In this document: positions 26,801 to 41,800 of the stretch, in pieces
Layout of the letters: every line of letters begins with the position of its first letter
Position numbering within the stretch: the stretch's first letter is position 1
Source: Spodoptera frugiperda
Taxonomy: Eukaryota; Arthropoda; Insecta; Lepidoptera; Noctuidae
Direction: 5' to 3'
NCBI RefSeq assembly: GCF_023101765.2
Contig: NC_064223.1
Coordinates: forward strand, 6,634,001-6,698,000
Length of the DNA: 64,000 nucleotides
Notes under the pieces: generated by a model
The model's database searches: none
What the model was told of the DNA's origin: nothing
What the model saw: only the letters and a program-made list of their open reading frames with translations
Made by a program: the position numbers and the translations under genes

Positions 26801-29800
26801 TTCAAGGATGAAAGGACAAAGTCGGGCGTCCGTGTGAAGTCTGTTATATTCTGTCGGCGAATCAAACGTAGAGTCATGAACTCATTTGGCGGCAATTGGT
26901 CATCAGTGAGCAATAACGGTGAGATCACTGGACGCGCACGCGCACACCTGCCACTATAACAATAGCGGATATCAGGCGTAATTATACACGTAGTATCCTA
27001 TTCCAAGCGTAAAATAATGATTACGTTATTAATTGTTATGATTGCCAATAAACCCTTTCGCTATAAATAACTATGATCTCTGTCGAGAAAAATATGCCTA
27101 ACAGAACGAGCTCGATACGAATAGTTTAGAAGCTTTGTAAACAATATAATTACGATGACCTATACAGCCTGTGAATTTTCGTCGGTTGAAACACCTCACG
27201 TAAACCCCACGACCTAGTTTCCTAATAACCGCTGTGTGTACTTACAGATTACTCCGAGGTTTTGTGGTCGAATTACAAGTTGGCTTCTCACTTATTCAAC
27301 CTAATTTTGTTTCTTTCAGGTAACTTCACATTCTTTTATTTTTATATCCAATGTTCAATCAGCAACCAATAAATTATGTTGTCAATTTCTATTGTATTTT
27401 AAAGCCACTATTTTCGTATTATTTGTATTGTCAACCACTGAATCCACTTAATTTGGTTATCACAATAACGATTTAGATTTTTTATTTAACTCTATTATTC
27501 TTATTCACATAAATTATGTCCATCTGCCGAAGATCACGAGAAACTGATTTGTAAATGAGTTCGATAGAACTATTAAAGTTTGTATCTAGATTTTCTAGTA
27601 TAAATCTATACATAGTATAAAACAAAGTCGCCCATTTTGTCTGTAGTCCCTTCGTATGCATAAAACTTTAAAACTACGCAACGGATTTTGATGCGGTTTT
27701 CACTAATAGAAAGAGTATTTTCTCCGACAGGTTTTTATATATAATTGAAATACATTGAAACTATATTAGCTGAGTTATAGCGATTTATGTCCAAGAAGTC
27801 AGAAAAAAAATCTAATTGAAGATTGCATTTGTGCGTGCGCCGCTTATACCGTTGGATACAAGTAAGAACAATGTATAGCAAAAACATTGATCTTTATTAG
27901 TTCTACAAAAAAGTCCGCGATGACATATATCCAGCTTTTTTATTTAAGTCACAAAAACTACTTTTCTGTATTAAAAAAACATTTAATTCGTTGGGTGATG
28001 TTTAACTGGTGATATAACCAATAATACATATATCCTTATCATAATAAGTAAGTTCATCATCACGACCATTTAATTTAGATTATTTTTGCAGTTTACAGTG
28101 TGTTATTTAGACATATAGTTTAGGAGATATCACGATATTAGTATTGCGGCACGGTACGGGCCGGCCGCGGCGGCGGGGGCAGCGTCCCTATAAATAGCGC
28201 GTCGGCGGCAGCGGGGCTGGAGAAGTGGAGGTTGGCCGTCAACGTGGCCAAGACCCAAGCACTCGCCGTGGGGATCATGAAGCCGGAACCTATGACTCTG
28301 ATGGGTGAGCCAATACGGTGGGCGCCGAGCGTTAAATACCTCGGCGTGACCATCGACCGCTCCCTGTCCATGACGCCCCACGTGCAGCAGGCTGTTGCTC
28401 AGGCGCGCGCCGCCCGTCACCTCCTGCGCCCGGTCCTCGACTCGTCGCTGCCGCTCCGTGCGAAGCTCGGCATCTACAAGGCCTACATTCGGACAGGGCT
28501 TACCTACGCCGCCCCGGCCTGGTACGCGCTCGTGTCCGAATCCAACAAGAAACGCCTCCGTGCGCAGCAGTCTCTCACGCTGCGCACCATAGTAAAGGCC
28601 CCGCGCTTCGTACGGAACGCGACCATAACGAGAGACCTCGGCGTAGAGAGCGTCGACGACTTCGTGCAGCGCCTGAGCACAAATATGTTTGAGCGCGCCA
28701 GCAAGTCGCGGCACGACCACCTTCGGGCGCTGGCGCCATACCATCGGCGCCCCCCCGACGGATACGGTCTGCCTCGAGACCTGGTCGCCCCGACCGACCC
28801 ACCTGACGCAGCCACATGAGCCTCCCGCCCGCCCTAGCTAGGGCGGGGCGGTAGAGGCTCCCCCACCGGACTTGACCACGCGCCGCTACCCGCCTGCTGC
28901 TCGCCGGGCCAGCCCGGCTTGAGCGCGGCCGCTAGCGGCGCTACTACACGGATTTGACATCGCATCGGGCCCCTCGCGGGGCCCGACTACTCCAACCCCT
29001 CGCCCGCAGTTGCGGGCAGCGACTTGAAACCGCCGAAACAGGCCTCGGCCTGGATCGCGCGTCCTCGCGCCCCCAGTCGGGGACGTAGAGAAGACTTCGA
29101 GAGGCGGCTCCCCATTAGCACTTTGAAATTGGAAGCGATCGGACGCGTTTATTTATCGCAGCTCTTTGAGAAAAATAAAACGTGCTTTTCAGCGCGACAA
29201 CAATAATTGTATGATAATAATAGGTATTGTATTCTAAGGTTAGTATTAAATCGCATTTATTTTTGATATTAGGAAAGAGAAGTTATTGTGAATTGAAAAT
29301 TAGTATCCAATATGTGTTGGTGCGTTGACTGTATTTGTCGAAGTAGCGGGATACACGCAAACGAAGTTGCGCGGGTCAGCTAGTAGTAACTAAAACTGAC
29401 GTCGCGTGACTGTAAAATCTAGTCATTGCGCGATTGTTCTAGAACCTACGAGAAAAGGTACGATAATTATATTGGATTGATCTTTTTTAAGATAGATTTT
29501 TCCTTAGTTGTTTTCCTATAAGAGGAGAGCGTGACTATGTGCATGTATGTTTGTTCGTATCTATTACTATGATATTCGGTATCAACTAAAATATGCTTAA
29601 GACGTTTATCAAGACATTGAAATATAATTGGTAGGATAATGATCTCGAGGCTACGAGTGTAAGGTACATACGGGGAACTACCATTGTTCAAAGTTAAGTT
29701 CAACTTGTTACGGTCGATGTGTAGATTCCTGGATTTTACTTTGAAAAGTAAATACTAAGTGGTAGTCTACAAAATGCTTTGTTTTAATGTCAACCGCATG

Positions 29801-32800
29801 GCAGTGTGTGCGGTTAAAAATCTTGTAATAAAGTTAAGTTAACACATTGAACGCCGTAGTGGTCACCGGTGACCGACGTTAGCGGAGGATTTGTCTTCAA
29901 CAGTTTTCTATTGGCAGTCAAAGACTTAATATTGATAATTCTACAGTGACAATGAAACTTATACATACATAATTTGATTTTAAATACCTAAATGTCTTTA
30001 TCAATTTAAAGCAAGGGTATTTACCGATACCGACTGCATTAATATCTATGACTTGATGGTGACATAATTAATTAGGATTGCAAAGGAAGCTTTTGTGTTT
30101 ATTATCTTATTATCCGGCTCTGATAGTGCCTGCAAAATAAAATAACACTTACTGCCACACTCAGAAACATTTAATAAACTATTCCTTAGTAAACGATAAC
30201 GTCGCTTACCATCAGGTGACTCGATTGCTCGTTTGCCTCCTATTCCATAAAAAAAAAAAAAAAAAAAACGATTTTGTTCTAAAAACAATCGCTAAGGGAT
30301 TAACCATTAAATAACTCTGAGTACGGCGGTTACAGTAGTACAGCATTTGTTGCAAACTATCAAACCTAGGAATATGAAATAGTAACGAGGAAACGTTTGT
30401 TTGAACGTATGATACAATGTAACACAACGGCATAGTTCACAAACTGGTGTTTGTTAGTAGTTGTGTAGTGGTCATTAACTGTGTGACCTGAGAGTTGATT
30501 GCGGTTGTTAGATTTATGGACGATAAATATACAAAAGGGGCGAAGCTTAACGTGGCAAGCCCGTAAATTGTTTTATATGACAGATAGTAATCGTAGAATA
30601 TATTTGTTTTGTTGCGATACAATCGCCGACGTGAGATGTGTGCTCGTTGCAGTGATTTATTGAACAATTTCATTGACATCATAATTCCTTCAAATACCTA
30701 GCACCAAGATAAGACAGTAAAAGAATGATGTTACATCACTTGGTCTCACATTGTCCACGATTCTGTACGCGATAATATACTAATTGCCAATCTTGCACTA
30801 CTACGGGATAAGAATTATTCTACTGCTATAACTTATTAGTAACTATGATTTATAAGTAGAAGTAAGAATATCATAAAATCAGCAAGTACCAATGTGAAAT
30901 ATTCCAAATTATATCATACTTTCTAAGATTATTTAGACACTATTGAAAAACAAGTAAGAAAAATATCGGGTGGAAACCTAGTAGGCGCGTAGATACCGTA
31001 GTAGCCGCGTAGGAGTCGTAGCGCGGTAGCTGCGTAGTAGGCGCGTAGATACCGTCGCGTTGTAGCCGCATAGGAGTCGTAGCGTTGCCGCGTAGGGTCG
31101 TAGCACAGTAGCTGCGTAGTACACGCGTAGATGCCGTAGCTTAGTAGTCGCGTAAGGATCGTAGCGTGGTAGTTGCGTAGCGGACGCGTAGTAAACGCGT
31201 AGAGGTCGTAGCGCAGTGGCAGTGTAGTCGATGCGTAGAGGTCGTAGCGCAGTGGCAGTGTAGTCGATGCGTATGGTTCGTAGCCTAGTGCTATCGAAGT
31301 GGACGCGTAGATACCGTACCGTAGATACTAGTATATAATTCTCCTATTTAAGAAGGCGTAGAGTATGTACAACGTTATTACAGATTTTAGATAGAAGTCC
31401 AGTAAAACATAATAAGCATAAATAATTATGTTAATGTTGCATCATTTAATAAATGAGTAAGAGATTTTCATACTTTTAAAGACCATATACGGAATGATAC
31501 GATTAGGTACAAGCCCGATGAGTAGTGAGTAGGTTTTTCGCTATCCTTATCAGTACTCGAAGAATAACAAAAAACATTAGTTAACTCGTAACTAGTCATC
31601 GAAAGCATGAGTGTCTCCGTTATACAAATGCGCAATATTTTTAATTTGAGTCAACAAACGCTATGTTGTAGTATACGCTAGATAATAATCACTTAGTTGA
31701 ATTACATTTCGTGTCATCGTATTTTATTAAGTCGTTTATACCACGGTCTCAGTGTACGCTGCGCAGATATACTTATATAATAAAATACGATGAATAAGTG
31801 CACGATTATGGTCTGTGCAACACTAACTGTTGCAATACATCATACCAGGCAATTAACTAGGCGGCAATTGGCAACACGCGGAACTGAAATGCGTAATTTT
31901 TACTGGCATATTGACATTTACTGTTGAATCAGTCTAATGATGATGTCATTGTGTTATCGCTTATCCAATACATTAGCCGTCATCAAAGCATATCAATCGT
32001 GAACTAGGTATAGCCAAGTAATCGCGACATGATTGCATCTACTGTCCACTTGGTACATTTCGATATTATTTTACATACGATGATACGACTACAAAGGTAT
32101 AATTCACAAAATTACTGAGAGCTTTGTACGAGTTTGTTTTACATTGAACAAGATCGAAACAAGAGCGCGTACGGCGCTTTGATTGGCTGGTGTGAATGAA
32201 CCATCCAATGAGAGCGCCGAACGCTAAAACATAAAACAAACTCGTACTAAGGGTACAGGTTTTACTATGCAGTAGTAAAACTTACTTGATTCCTATTTTG
32301 ATACCTTTAACTTGATGCACATACAAAGATTTGGTAATTTCAACAAAGTTAACTAGTCAACTCGCATTTAACACAAAGAATGACAGAAAAACATTTTAAC
32401 GATATAATTCATTAGGCGAGTCAGTGCATGAGTACTTTAAATTAAACTTATAAATGAACACAATATAATATTATATGTATGTATCTATTCTCGGATATAT
32501 TTTTTCTCATATACATAACGTCACTTCATGTTTTTGCGTTGATGAGCAAGACAGGCACCTCAAGATAATGGATCATGGTTACTGGCATCGAAGTGTTGAG
32601 GGACCAATAAAGATTTAATTAAATATTATTAGTTTCGTATTAATCACGTTTAATTAATTAGATAGATGGGTCAACACATATGTATATGTTTATGTAAACA
32701 CGATGAGCGTTTATATTAATACACATAGTGATTATTGCCCATTAATAATTACAGGACACACTACAAGAAATATCTTTCTGTTTGTCCGTTCACTAATAAA

Positions 32801-35800
32801 ACATTTTTTTTGTAGTAAAATCCGGTAAACGAATAGACAGATCACCTCAAGCAACCGCCGCCGCCCATGGACACCCAATGCACGAGAAGTGTTACTAGTG
32901 CGTTACCGGCCTTTTGGGGGTTAGGAATTCAGGAGTTATTAGATGGAATTTAGGAATCGCTGTTTGGGAAGATTAGGAAAGGGGGTAATTGGACCTTTGA
33001 CAACTTCTCTTACACAACGAAACGCAACGCAAGCGTTGTTTCACGTCGGTTTTCTGTGAGACCGTGGTACCAGTCCGATCGAACCGGCCCATTCGTGCCG
33101 AAGCATGGCTTCTAACTTCTAATAATAATTTAGCACAGAGACAAGAACTTTTGTGATAACAGAACGGAAAAATTGAAAATATCGTTTAGCAAGATAGCGT
33201 ACAGGAAGTAGGTATAAAGCATGCCTATGTACTAAGTACGAGTATTAGTGTGATAGGTCGGATAATGTTATTGTAACAGGTATTCGATTTTACGAATTAC
33301 TTCATAACTAATAAATAAGATTAAATGTTTTGTAATTAAAAGTTATTTGCTTTATCTTTTATATCAGGGTATTTAACGGTGGTCTCATTTTAAGCCGGTA
33401 TATTAATTTCTCAGAATACTAATTGAAAGCTTTACTAAATCTGTATCTACATATTTATATTAAGTAACAGAGAGTATGGTCAAATACTCAAACGTCACTC
33501 AATTTTAAGACGCTGTTAAGAATAGTCACTACAATTTTTTTTATAAAAGACAGAGATAGAAAGATATTTGAGTGCAACTTAAATAATTTTAATACAACTT
33601 GCTGTCATTAATATCTACGTATGAAATACACATTGAATACGCGTCACGCTATCACACGAAGGTATCAACTAATATTCGTAATAGAAATTCCATTTAAAGT
33701 TCCCACTAATTAGGCATATCGACCGAAACCACGCTTAAGCAAATATTCAATCACTAACACAACAATGACGACATCTTTATCATTCGAAGATACAATTTAT
33801 CGTCAACCGGCGATAAACTCTATCACAGCGCCTTCTTATTCATCGGAAATAAATGTCACAACAATAATAAATAGTGACGTCACTTTGTGTCAAATCATCC
33901 TCTTAATGTGTACACTCCAGAACATGTATAAAATTTTTGTTTAGTCTGCCTGCTACAACTAGCGTAATGCGGTTCAAAAAGTAGTAAAATAATTAATTAG
34001 ATACAATATTAATATCATTTACATGAAGTGGAAAGTTTATATACCTCTTTATGATAATTGCGTGGACGATGTCTTAAGGTTAAAGTTTACGGTTTACTAT
34101 AACAATTATTGTTGAAAAGAAATTAAGAAAAAATAATGAAAATATTATGGCCACATAAAAATATAATACCTAGCACAAGTTTGATACGTTGCGTACTGTC
34201 AAAGACGGCTGCAAAAAGCTTTTTTTTTTTCGCTAAGTAACAATTAATACCCGAGAAAAATTTTGTCAAGTTCATTTTAGTAGAAAATAAAGTTTATGGT
34301 ATAGGAGGCAAATGAGCAGACGGATCGCCTGATGGTAAGCAATCAGCGCCGCACATGGACACCCGCAACACCAGAGGAGGCACAGGTGCGTTGCCGGCCT
34401 TATAAAGACATAGTAATTCAATCGAAAGCCAATTGCATAGTTGCTAAAAATCTCCACAAATATTTTAGCGTTTTTCTATCAAGCAGTTTAAAACGCAATT
34501 TCCGCAACTATAAAAATTCTACGCGGTCGTCCAGTTATTGCCGTCGCGCGTAGGGAAATCCGGAAGCCCAACGATTATAATTCCGTCGCAATAAAAAAAA
34601 TATTGCTACAGTTATTTCAATGTTACCAGCTTAATCGTTACACATGTTTAATAACTGGCCATCTATTTGACCTTTAGGTAGTGGGATTATACTGCAACTT
34701 GTCAGTCTTGAATGTAAATACCCGCTAATAGGCAATGTTTAGTCTGGCTACCATATAAGTAGTGGGCAACATTTGATATGGTGCAGAAAGATTTGTTGTG
34801 TCTACTTAGATCCGTTTAGAAATCCATTTAAAGCTGTGGAGAAAAATTAACATAACATTAAAATTCTTACCCTGGGTCTTAGTAGGGTATAATTCGATGT
34901 CGTTGAATAGGCTCTGCACCCGGTCCGCGGAGGCCGGCTGGTCGGGCGGGCCCACGCGGCACTCCCATGCACTCGCTACCTCCCTGCAACAACAGACGTT
35001 CATTCATACATTAATACACTGATATGCACGGCACGTTATCTGGTACTCCTGTAATGCTGATTTTATCTAACATAGCCATTAATAACATACCTATGGTTAG
35101 ATAAAGTTCGTACCACCATGTCGTAAATGGAATAAACTTTGTTGATTTAACTATGTTTAATGGAGTACGACATATGTATCTTATATTAACAAGTTCAAGT
35201 ATAATCACAAAACTGGTGTTGACAATGCGCTTATAATAACACATATAAGAAAAATAGAGATACGGGTACGAGACATGAGAACAGCTGGCAAGTCTGTTTC
35301 AAATATTGGTGTTAACTGAAGACCAAAAGATAACGCAACACTATAAATATTGTTAGATACCTAATCGGGTGAGTATGTCATCCATGTGACGCCACACGGT
35401 ATACTATGTGCTCACACTACGCACTCGTGCAATTACACGATCGATGTTAGCAGAATAACCACTATCCCATTAAGTGGGCACGCATGCTTGTACCCATGTA
35501 TGTATGTAGAAACAACAAAACTGAATAATAACTCACTATACGCCACTGGATTTTAAAATTATTCCGCTGTAATTCCACAAATACAGGACCTACATTAATA
35601 CAATTACCAAAACAATGCACCTATTAGTTCATTTGGTACAATTGTACATGTAGGTACATAAATCTAACCTGGGTACAAGTGAACTTCATAAATAATATAA
35701 TATTTAAGGGAAAAGTAGTCTTTACAAGACTACTTTTCCCCATATTTTTCCCATTAAGTGCTGTAATGTGCTCCTCTACCTACCCATTCGGGGATAGAAG

Positions 35801-38800
35801 GCATAACGAAACGATACTTTTCGCCATATAGGTATGCAAAATATTAATAAAGGTGTACAACTACCTAGTCATAATTTTCAGTGCAAATTAATGTAGTTGT
35901 CACCCACACCTTGTAATATCAAACTGACCGCTAGTAAGTAGTCGGTACACAAACTAAACCTACGCAGTAACAAAGATGTGGGAAGGAATGCTTTCAGTTC
36001 TGTTGCATCAGCACCAGACTACTTCGATCGCAACTGTAAACATATTTCTGGCGGTCGGTAGTCGGCGGCGGTCAGGACATCTACTGAAGGCGTTAGGTTA
36101 CCTACAGACTACGATAGCGGCCGCGATACTGAATGTTCCCACGTGAAACAAGCCGGCGATAACTGACAAATACGTAGATACAGCTAACTGCGGTAGTACT
36201 TGGTTATGGTTAGTATACGTGTCATAATGTAGTAGGTATATAACTAACTAACTATTTCAACATATATTTGTATGAGTACAAGGGTGTTATTTTGTTTGCA
36301 TTCAACAAAGTTAGAACGAGCAAGAAGTTTATTTTAATACTTAAAACAATTATCAGATAACTCACGAATATTTAGAAGGAAATCCACATTGACATGAAAT
36401 AGGTGAAGCCACATTCACTTCCGAATGTATGATAAAAAATACAGTAACAAGTACACTATTTGATATAAACTTCATAATTTTCTAGATTTTCACAAAATAA
36501 TGAGAAAAGGGAAATGATACGCACGCAGTATAGGGCGGTGCCTAACTGCGTCTACTGACGTTGTATAGAGTAAACTCTATTTAAGTAAATATCTGTTCAC
36601 AGTTAGCGCCGTCCGCAGCCTGCCGACTCGCGAAGTTGACCCCGACGATAAGACAGCTGATACCAAGTAAGGGTAATTTTTCATACAACTAAAAATAAAC
36701 AAAATCATTGTTTATGAAATTATATGCAAGCAATACAGTTGTTTAGCCGATTACACAGCATACGTGCAATAGAGCAGATATTTCAAAATGCGTTGTATTC
36801 CGCGCTGACCTAGACTTATCTTAGATTTTATCTACGACTACTGTATATCAATTGGGGATTTTATGACGCATTTCAAGCAATCTCATTGCAATTGGAATGT
36901 AACATAAAAGAGTTTTCTAGACCTCACAACATGAGTAATAGGTATAGTTATTGAATGTTAAGTTGACCGTTACATTACTCATAATGACATTTCATTGTCA
37001 ATCCCTTCAAACGAAACGGTTAGATGTATGACTAAACCTAAATTATCCAATTTAATGTTCTAAGAAGACCAATAGAGGTAAGTCGTTGACAACGCGCAGT
37101 CGCGTCGAGTTAACAGGTAGGGATTATACCGAGTTCAGCTGCGACCTACTTCCCAGGACAATATAAAATTATTATAAGTTTAATTTAACAACACCGATTA
37201 TACTTTCAATAAATTCAAAGAATTCTTGTTTGCACAATAAATTAAAAGGATTTGTATTTGAATTAAATCGGAAAAATAATAATAGGTAAATGTTTACTGA
37301 ATTTAATTGGACGTGCTCTTCGTAATTCTCTCATAATTGCTATTAAATTAGAGAATATCAGTTTTAGCTGTACGGAACCGGAGCTGCGGAATGCCTAGCA
37401 GGTTACCGGGGTTCCGGCTCTAAAAGCAGGAGCAGGAACGGGGTGGCAGGCAGAGGCATTCATTAGGCAGTAAGAGTCTGTCACTCCCTGCCGCCTTGCC
37501 CAAAGCAGCAGAAGTTATTGGATGATTTACCCAATTAAAAAAAAAGCTGTACGGTACAAGCTATTGATTCACGCAAGTGAAAAGTTTTACAATAAGGAAA
37601 TGCTTTTAATGATAACAGAATTATAGGTACTGAACTAAATAGTACCTAATCAGTGAAACTACGTACGTATTAAGTACGAGAACAAAGCACCCAATTATCT
37701 TGAAGAAATTGAGGATAATAGAAATTAAGGAAAATCCGTTTAGGTGACATTCTTTGTTGTGTCTATTTATTTTATATGGCTGTATTAATTGCTAGTAATA
37801 TTAGTAAGCTGTTGATGTAATACATTTTTATAAACCGGGTGAACACTTTACCTACTTGTCTGTCTTAGAAGAAGACTTTTTTTTTAGTTTTTGTTTGATT
37901 CAATGTGTTATAAATAATAATAAATAGGTAGAAAACATATTTAATATTACATAACTACTGCTTGTATTCCTCAAAGGGGAGGACATTGGACAATGATGTG
38001 CTCATTTTTCAAAAGATTCTTTTTAATAAGATCATGCGCTTATAGTTTTAAAACTGGTACACCGAATCTTACTAATGTTTTAAATGCAAAAGTTTGTAAG
38101 TTTATGTGTATATATGCATCTATACAGCTGAACGGATCGGAATAAAATTTGGAGAAGGGATAGATTACAATCTGAAATAATACATAGACTACGTTTTATC
38201 CCACTGAAACAAGAAGCCGGCAGAAAATATTAGATCAATAATAGAGGTTCGGACCTAAACCAGTATACAATCAAATACATGTATGTATGTAATTATGTAT
38301 GTATTCATAATAATGTTTTACTAACAGTCCGCCTCTGCTTCCCACGAGTGTTCATTCCTATCTTTCTCTGTAAACTTTTCAACGACAACAGAAAAGATTA
38401 GCATGACGTCACCAAACACCAATACGTCATTTGTTTTATTTCAGTTTAGATTGCCATCCAGGCACAGCGATACATTATCGAAAGATTAAGTGCATTTCCC
38501 GATTTTCCTAAAAAATCCACCATATTTTATGAGGCTCTCCTCCTTACTATAAAACATGTCATTAGAAGCAAAACAAAAAAATAGGTAATTAACGAAAGCG
38601 ACTTAGCAACGTAGGAAAATAATTGAATAATTTTGTATCACTGCATAATTGGCTACTTGACAGTTTTCGAAAAAGTTTTGTATTATATTCAGATGTTTCT
38701 TTTTTACGTCTTACAATAATTTATTTTCTCGAAATATAATTATTTAATAGAAAAATAACATATTTTCTTCATTCATTTGAATTGTCACGCGAAAACAGCG

Positions 38801-41800
38801 TCTCACGTGACATTCCATAACGTGACGTCACATTTCACAAAACAGTGGTGGAGTTTTGCTGTCACGGTTTACGTACGGCGGTAATGTTTAATAAAATGTG
38901 ACGTCACTTGACGTACAATCATGACCGCGCTGCGTTTTGGTCTCGTAATGCACAGATTCAAATATCACAAATTTAAATTTCAAAAATAAAATATTATAAT
39001 TAATATTAATGCAAACCAATAATTATACAGTGATTGTCTACCTTAAAGCTATCATATCAAACTTGTTTCATATTTTATTGTTACAACTGTCAAATAGCCA
39101 ATTATATTGTATAGAATTATTTTATTACATACTATGTAGCCAGCATTTAGAACGTAATCTAGAGTATTCCATATAGTCTTATACAAAGTACTTATTCATA
39201 TTGTCCTCCACCTTACGTCGAAGAGGTCATTGACCGCGATACCATCGTGTAGGATACAACTGCAGCAGGATTTCGTGCACGGATTGTTTACAGTACCAGT
39301 AAATGATACTACTGGACCTTAGTCTAAATTATGTATTAGATATAAAAATCAATGCATGTTTTTCCTTCTAATTATGAACAGAACCATTAATACGACTAAA
39401 TATTTTATTATAATCATGCTAAAATACCGTTACTATACTTTGCTGTATGTAGAATTGAGCTCAACCTTGCATCTACCCAGCAATTTAAAATTACATTTTC
39501 CAGCGAGGCCATGACTTAAACCGCTGCATTATGCAATTCTAGTTTTAAACTTACTTATTTACTTTTTCTCAACAGTTAAAAACGGAATGGTATAATGACA
39601 TTCAACAATACCGATGCCAATAGTAAAACTACAAACGAAAAGCGCGTGCGACCGAGTTGAGTGCTTACAAAAATATACCATGACATCATGGTGTGCGAGA
39701 GAGACGAGCTCCACCTTCTCACTCGCACTGACACGCTTATAAATACACGAGTGCATTTACTCCATTCGTGTTCGATTATGTATGTTCGATTTGGCAGTCG
39801 ACATAAAATAACGATTAAGAGATGGTCTAACACAACAAGGTCGACAAAATCGACTTCAACTTATGTACAACACTAAAAGCAGTTGTTCCTACAAAATAAA
39901 AAATGGTCGTGCCCCATTTCCGGATGGATAACGGAGTTAACGACTGCTTGTTGTTTTGTTCAACTGCGAAGTGTGAGATCATGTATGCCAAATTAGATAT
40001 TATATTATAATGAATAGCTTTAAATAGGTATTACTTTATTTCTCGTCCGAGCCACTAAATTACCATTTATGAACCAACATTTAAGGAATGATCACGTCTA
40101 TTATTCAAATGTGTTCCACTGCGTATTAATCAAGAAATATATATTTTTAAATCAGTTTCAGTTTTATACAATATACGAGTAAACAAGCAGAGTTACATAA
40201 TAAATTTAACATTACGCAATGTAAACAATAACAATGAGTGTGTAAATAACTTTAGTTCCAATGTCGATTTTTTTATCAAATTGTGGTCATGAATGAGTAG
40301 TACAAAAATATTTGAGCACAATAATGTACTGTCCTCCGTGACGTCACTATCACATAGAGATTACTATCTACATACATCTACAGTAAGCGACAAAAATGAT
40401 TAAGAAAGCTTTTAGACATGACGTCACTCGAAGTTGTTGACCCGGCTTCACGTTCATGTATTGTAAAAATTTACCTACGTGATCACCTGCGGAAAGGTCG
40501 GAACGAACCTGACAGGTATTTGTCCCTTTAACACATCAAATTAAAAGTAAATTATAAGGAATAAACATTATATCAATCAATTTTCCTAAAACCAAAACGG
40601 ATTCGGAGATTAATTTAGCATCAATTTATTCAAATAACCATGTATCATTAATAAAATTAATGAAAATATATAATGTACGCAAAACATAAAAGATAAATGA
40701 CAAATGGCGATGATATCATGTCTAATTTCTATACCGTTTATATTTCCATTAGGAATACGTACTGCAAAAAAACTATATGATCACAGATGTAGTTAAATGT
40801 GATTTTATAGATTAGTTTTGAACAATAAACTCAATGTGAGTCAACAAACTATGCTGGTGGTGAACAATGGCCACGTTATTGGCAAATAATGTAGAACTAG
40901 TTCTCCGTCCACAAGGATGTGGATATGCATGAATTCAAATGTCATTGCGAGCAGATGAGGACATCCATCACTCCACAAAAACACATGTGGAGTCATAAAA
41001 ATAAATACAATCCACGTCTAAATCAACAATTGGTGTAGCATCATAATTAACGACATCACCTCCACCCCGCGACCTGGTAAACAAGTCACCATGATGTCAT
41101 GCATTGCTGATGTTGTTGACCTAACCACAAGACGCGCGCCTCTTGTTCCACTGTAAACGTGTGCTACAACTATAGCCTATATTTTCCTATTGCCGAAAAG
41201 TAAATAAGAGGTTAATTTCTGCAATAACTGCACATATTTCTTGTCATAATTTTGAAACAACATAAAAAGAAGTCAGTCGTGAAAGTTTTTAATTATAGAC
41301 GTTTGACTTAGTGACCTAGTAAAATCCATTTTTTGTCTTACCTGGCTAGAGTCCCCTTCCATTTGATTATTCCGTTAGGAGTATTCGTTGTCTGGTCCTC
41401 AATGAATTCACATTGAATGGGTTGGGGCGGATCAAACGTTGTGGCATGCATAGGTGGTGCGCATGCAAGCGGCTCCATGCGACAGGAGATGGCTGCCCGT
41501 TTAGGCGGCGTCGCTCGCGGGTAAGTGTGGTGGCGAGCGCTGGTGATGGCGGCGGGCTCGGCACGCCTCTGTTTCGGTAAAGTCCTGGCACACAACGCAC
41601 TGGCTGCATTTTTCAGATGAGATCGAAATCTGTTGTTGTTACTTGAAACACTTAGTACACCACCCTCCATCTTCATCGCCTCGACCACATTACTTTCACT
41701 GCACTAAATGTATATTCGCATCCATTGTGGCATTGAACCACTTCTTCTCAGTAAATATCACCTTTTTAGTTTCATTTTAGTCTATTGGTTTTTATCACTT

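Larger units (their letters stand above)
29384..34870. other. raw intron 3, right part
   Basis: AT-rich, no gene supported. Contains several repeats listed separately (30200-30260, 30978-31330, 32126-32247, 32826-33110, 34301-34402). A 14-bp palindrome GGTCACCGGTGACC lies at 29861-29874. Confidence 0.4.
34984..41341. other. raw intron 2
   Basis: About 6.4 kb, AT-rich. No coding region supported. Contains the hairpin at 35708-35740, a SINE tail, repeats at 37370-37535 and 38060-38225, and a group of TGACGTCA sites at 38404-40426. Confidence 0.4.

Noticed and set aside
29861..29874. 14-bp palindrome GGTCACCGGTGACC as regulatory site, or TTAA-flanked piggyBac-like end
   Set aside because: The neighbouring TTAACACATTGAACGCC is suggestive, but no second terminal repeat was found.
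30978..31330. CRISPR-like array or coding repeat
   Set aside because: Spacers are not unique, repeats are degenerate hexamers, and no frame stays open; this is a eukaryotic minisatellite.
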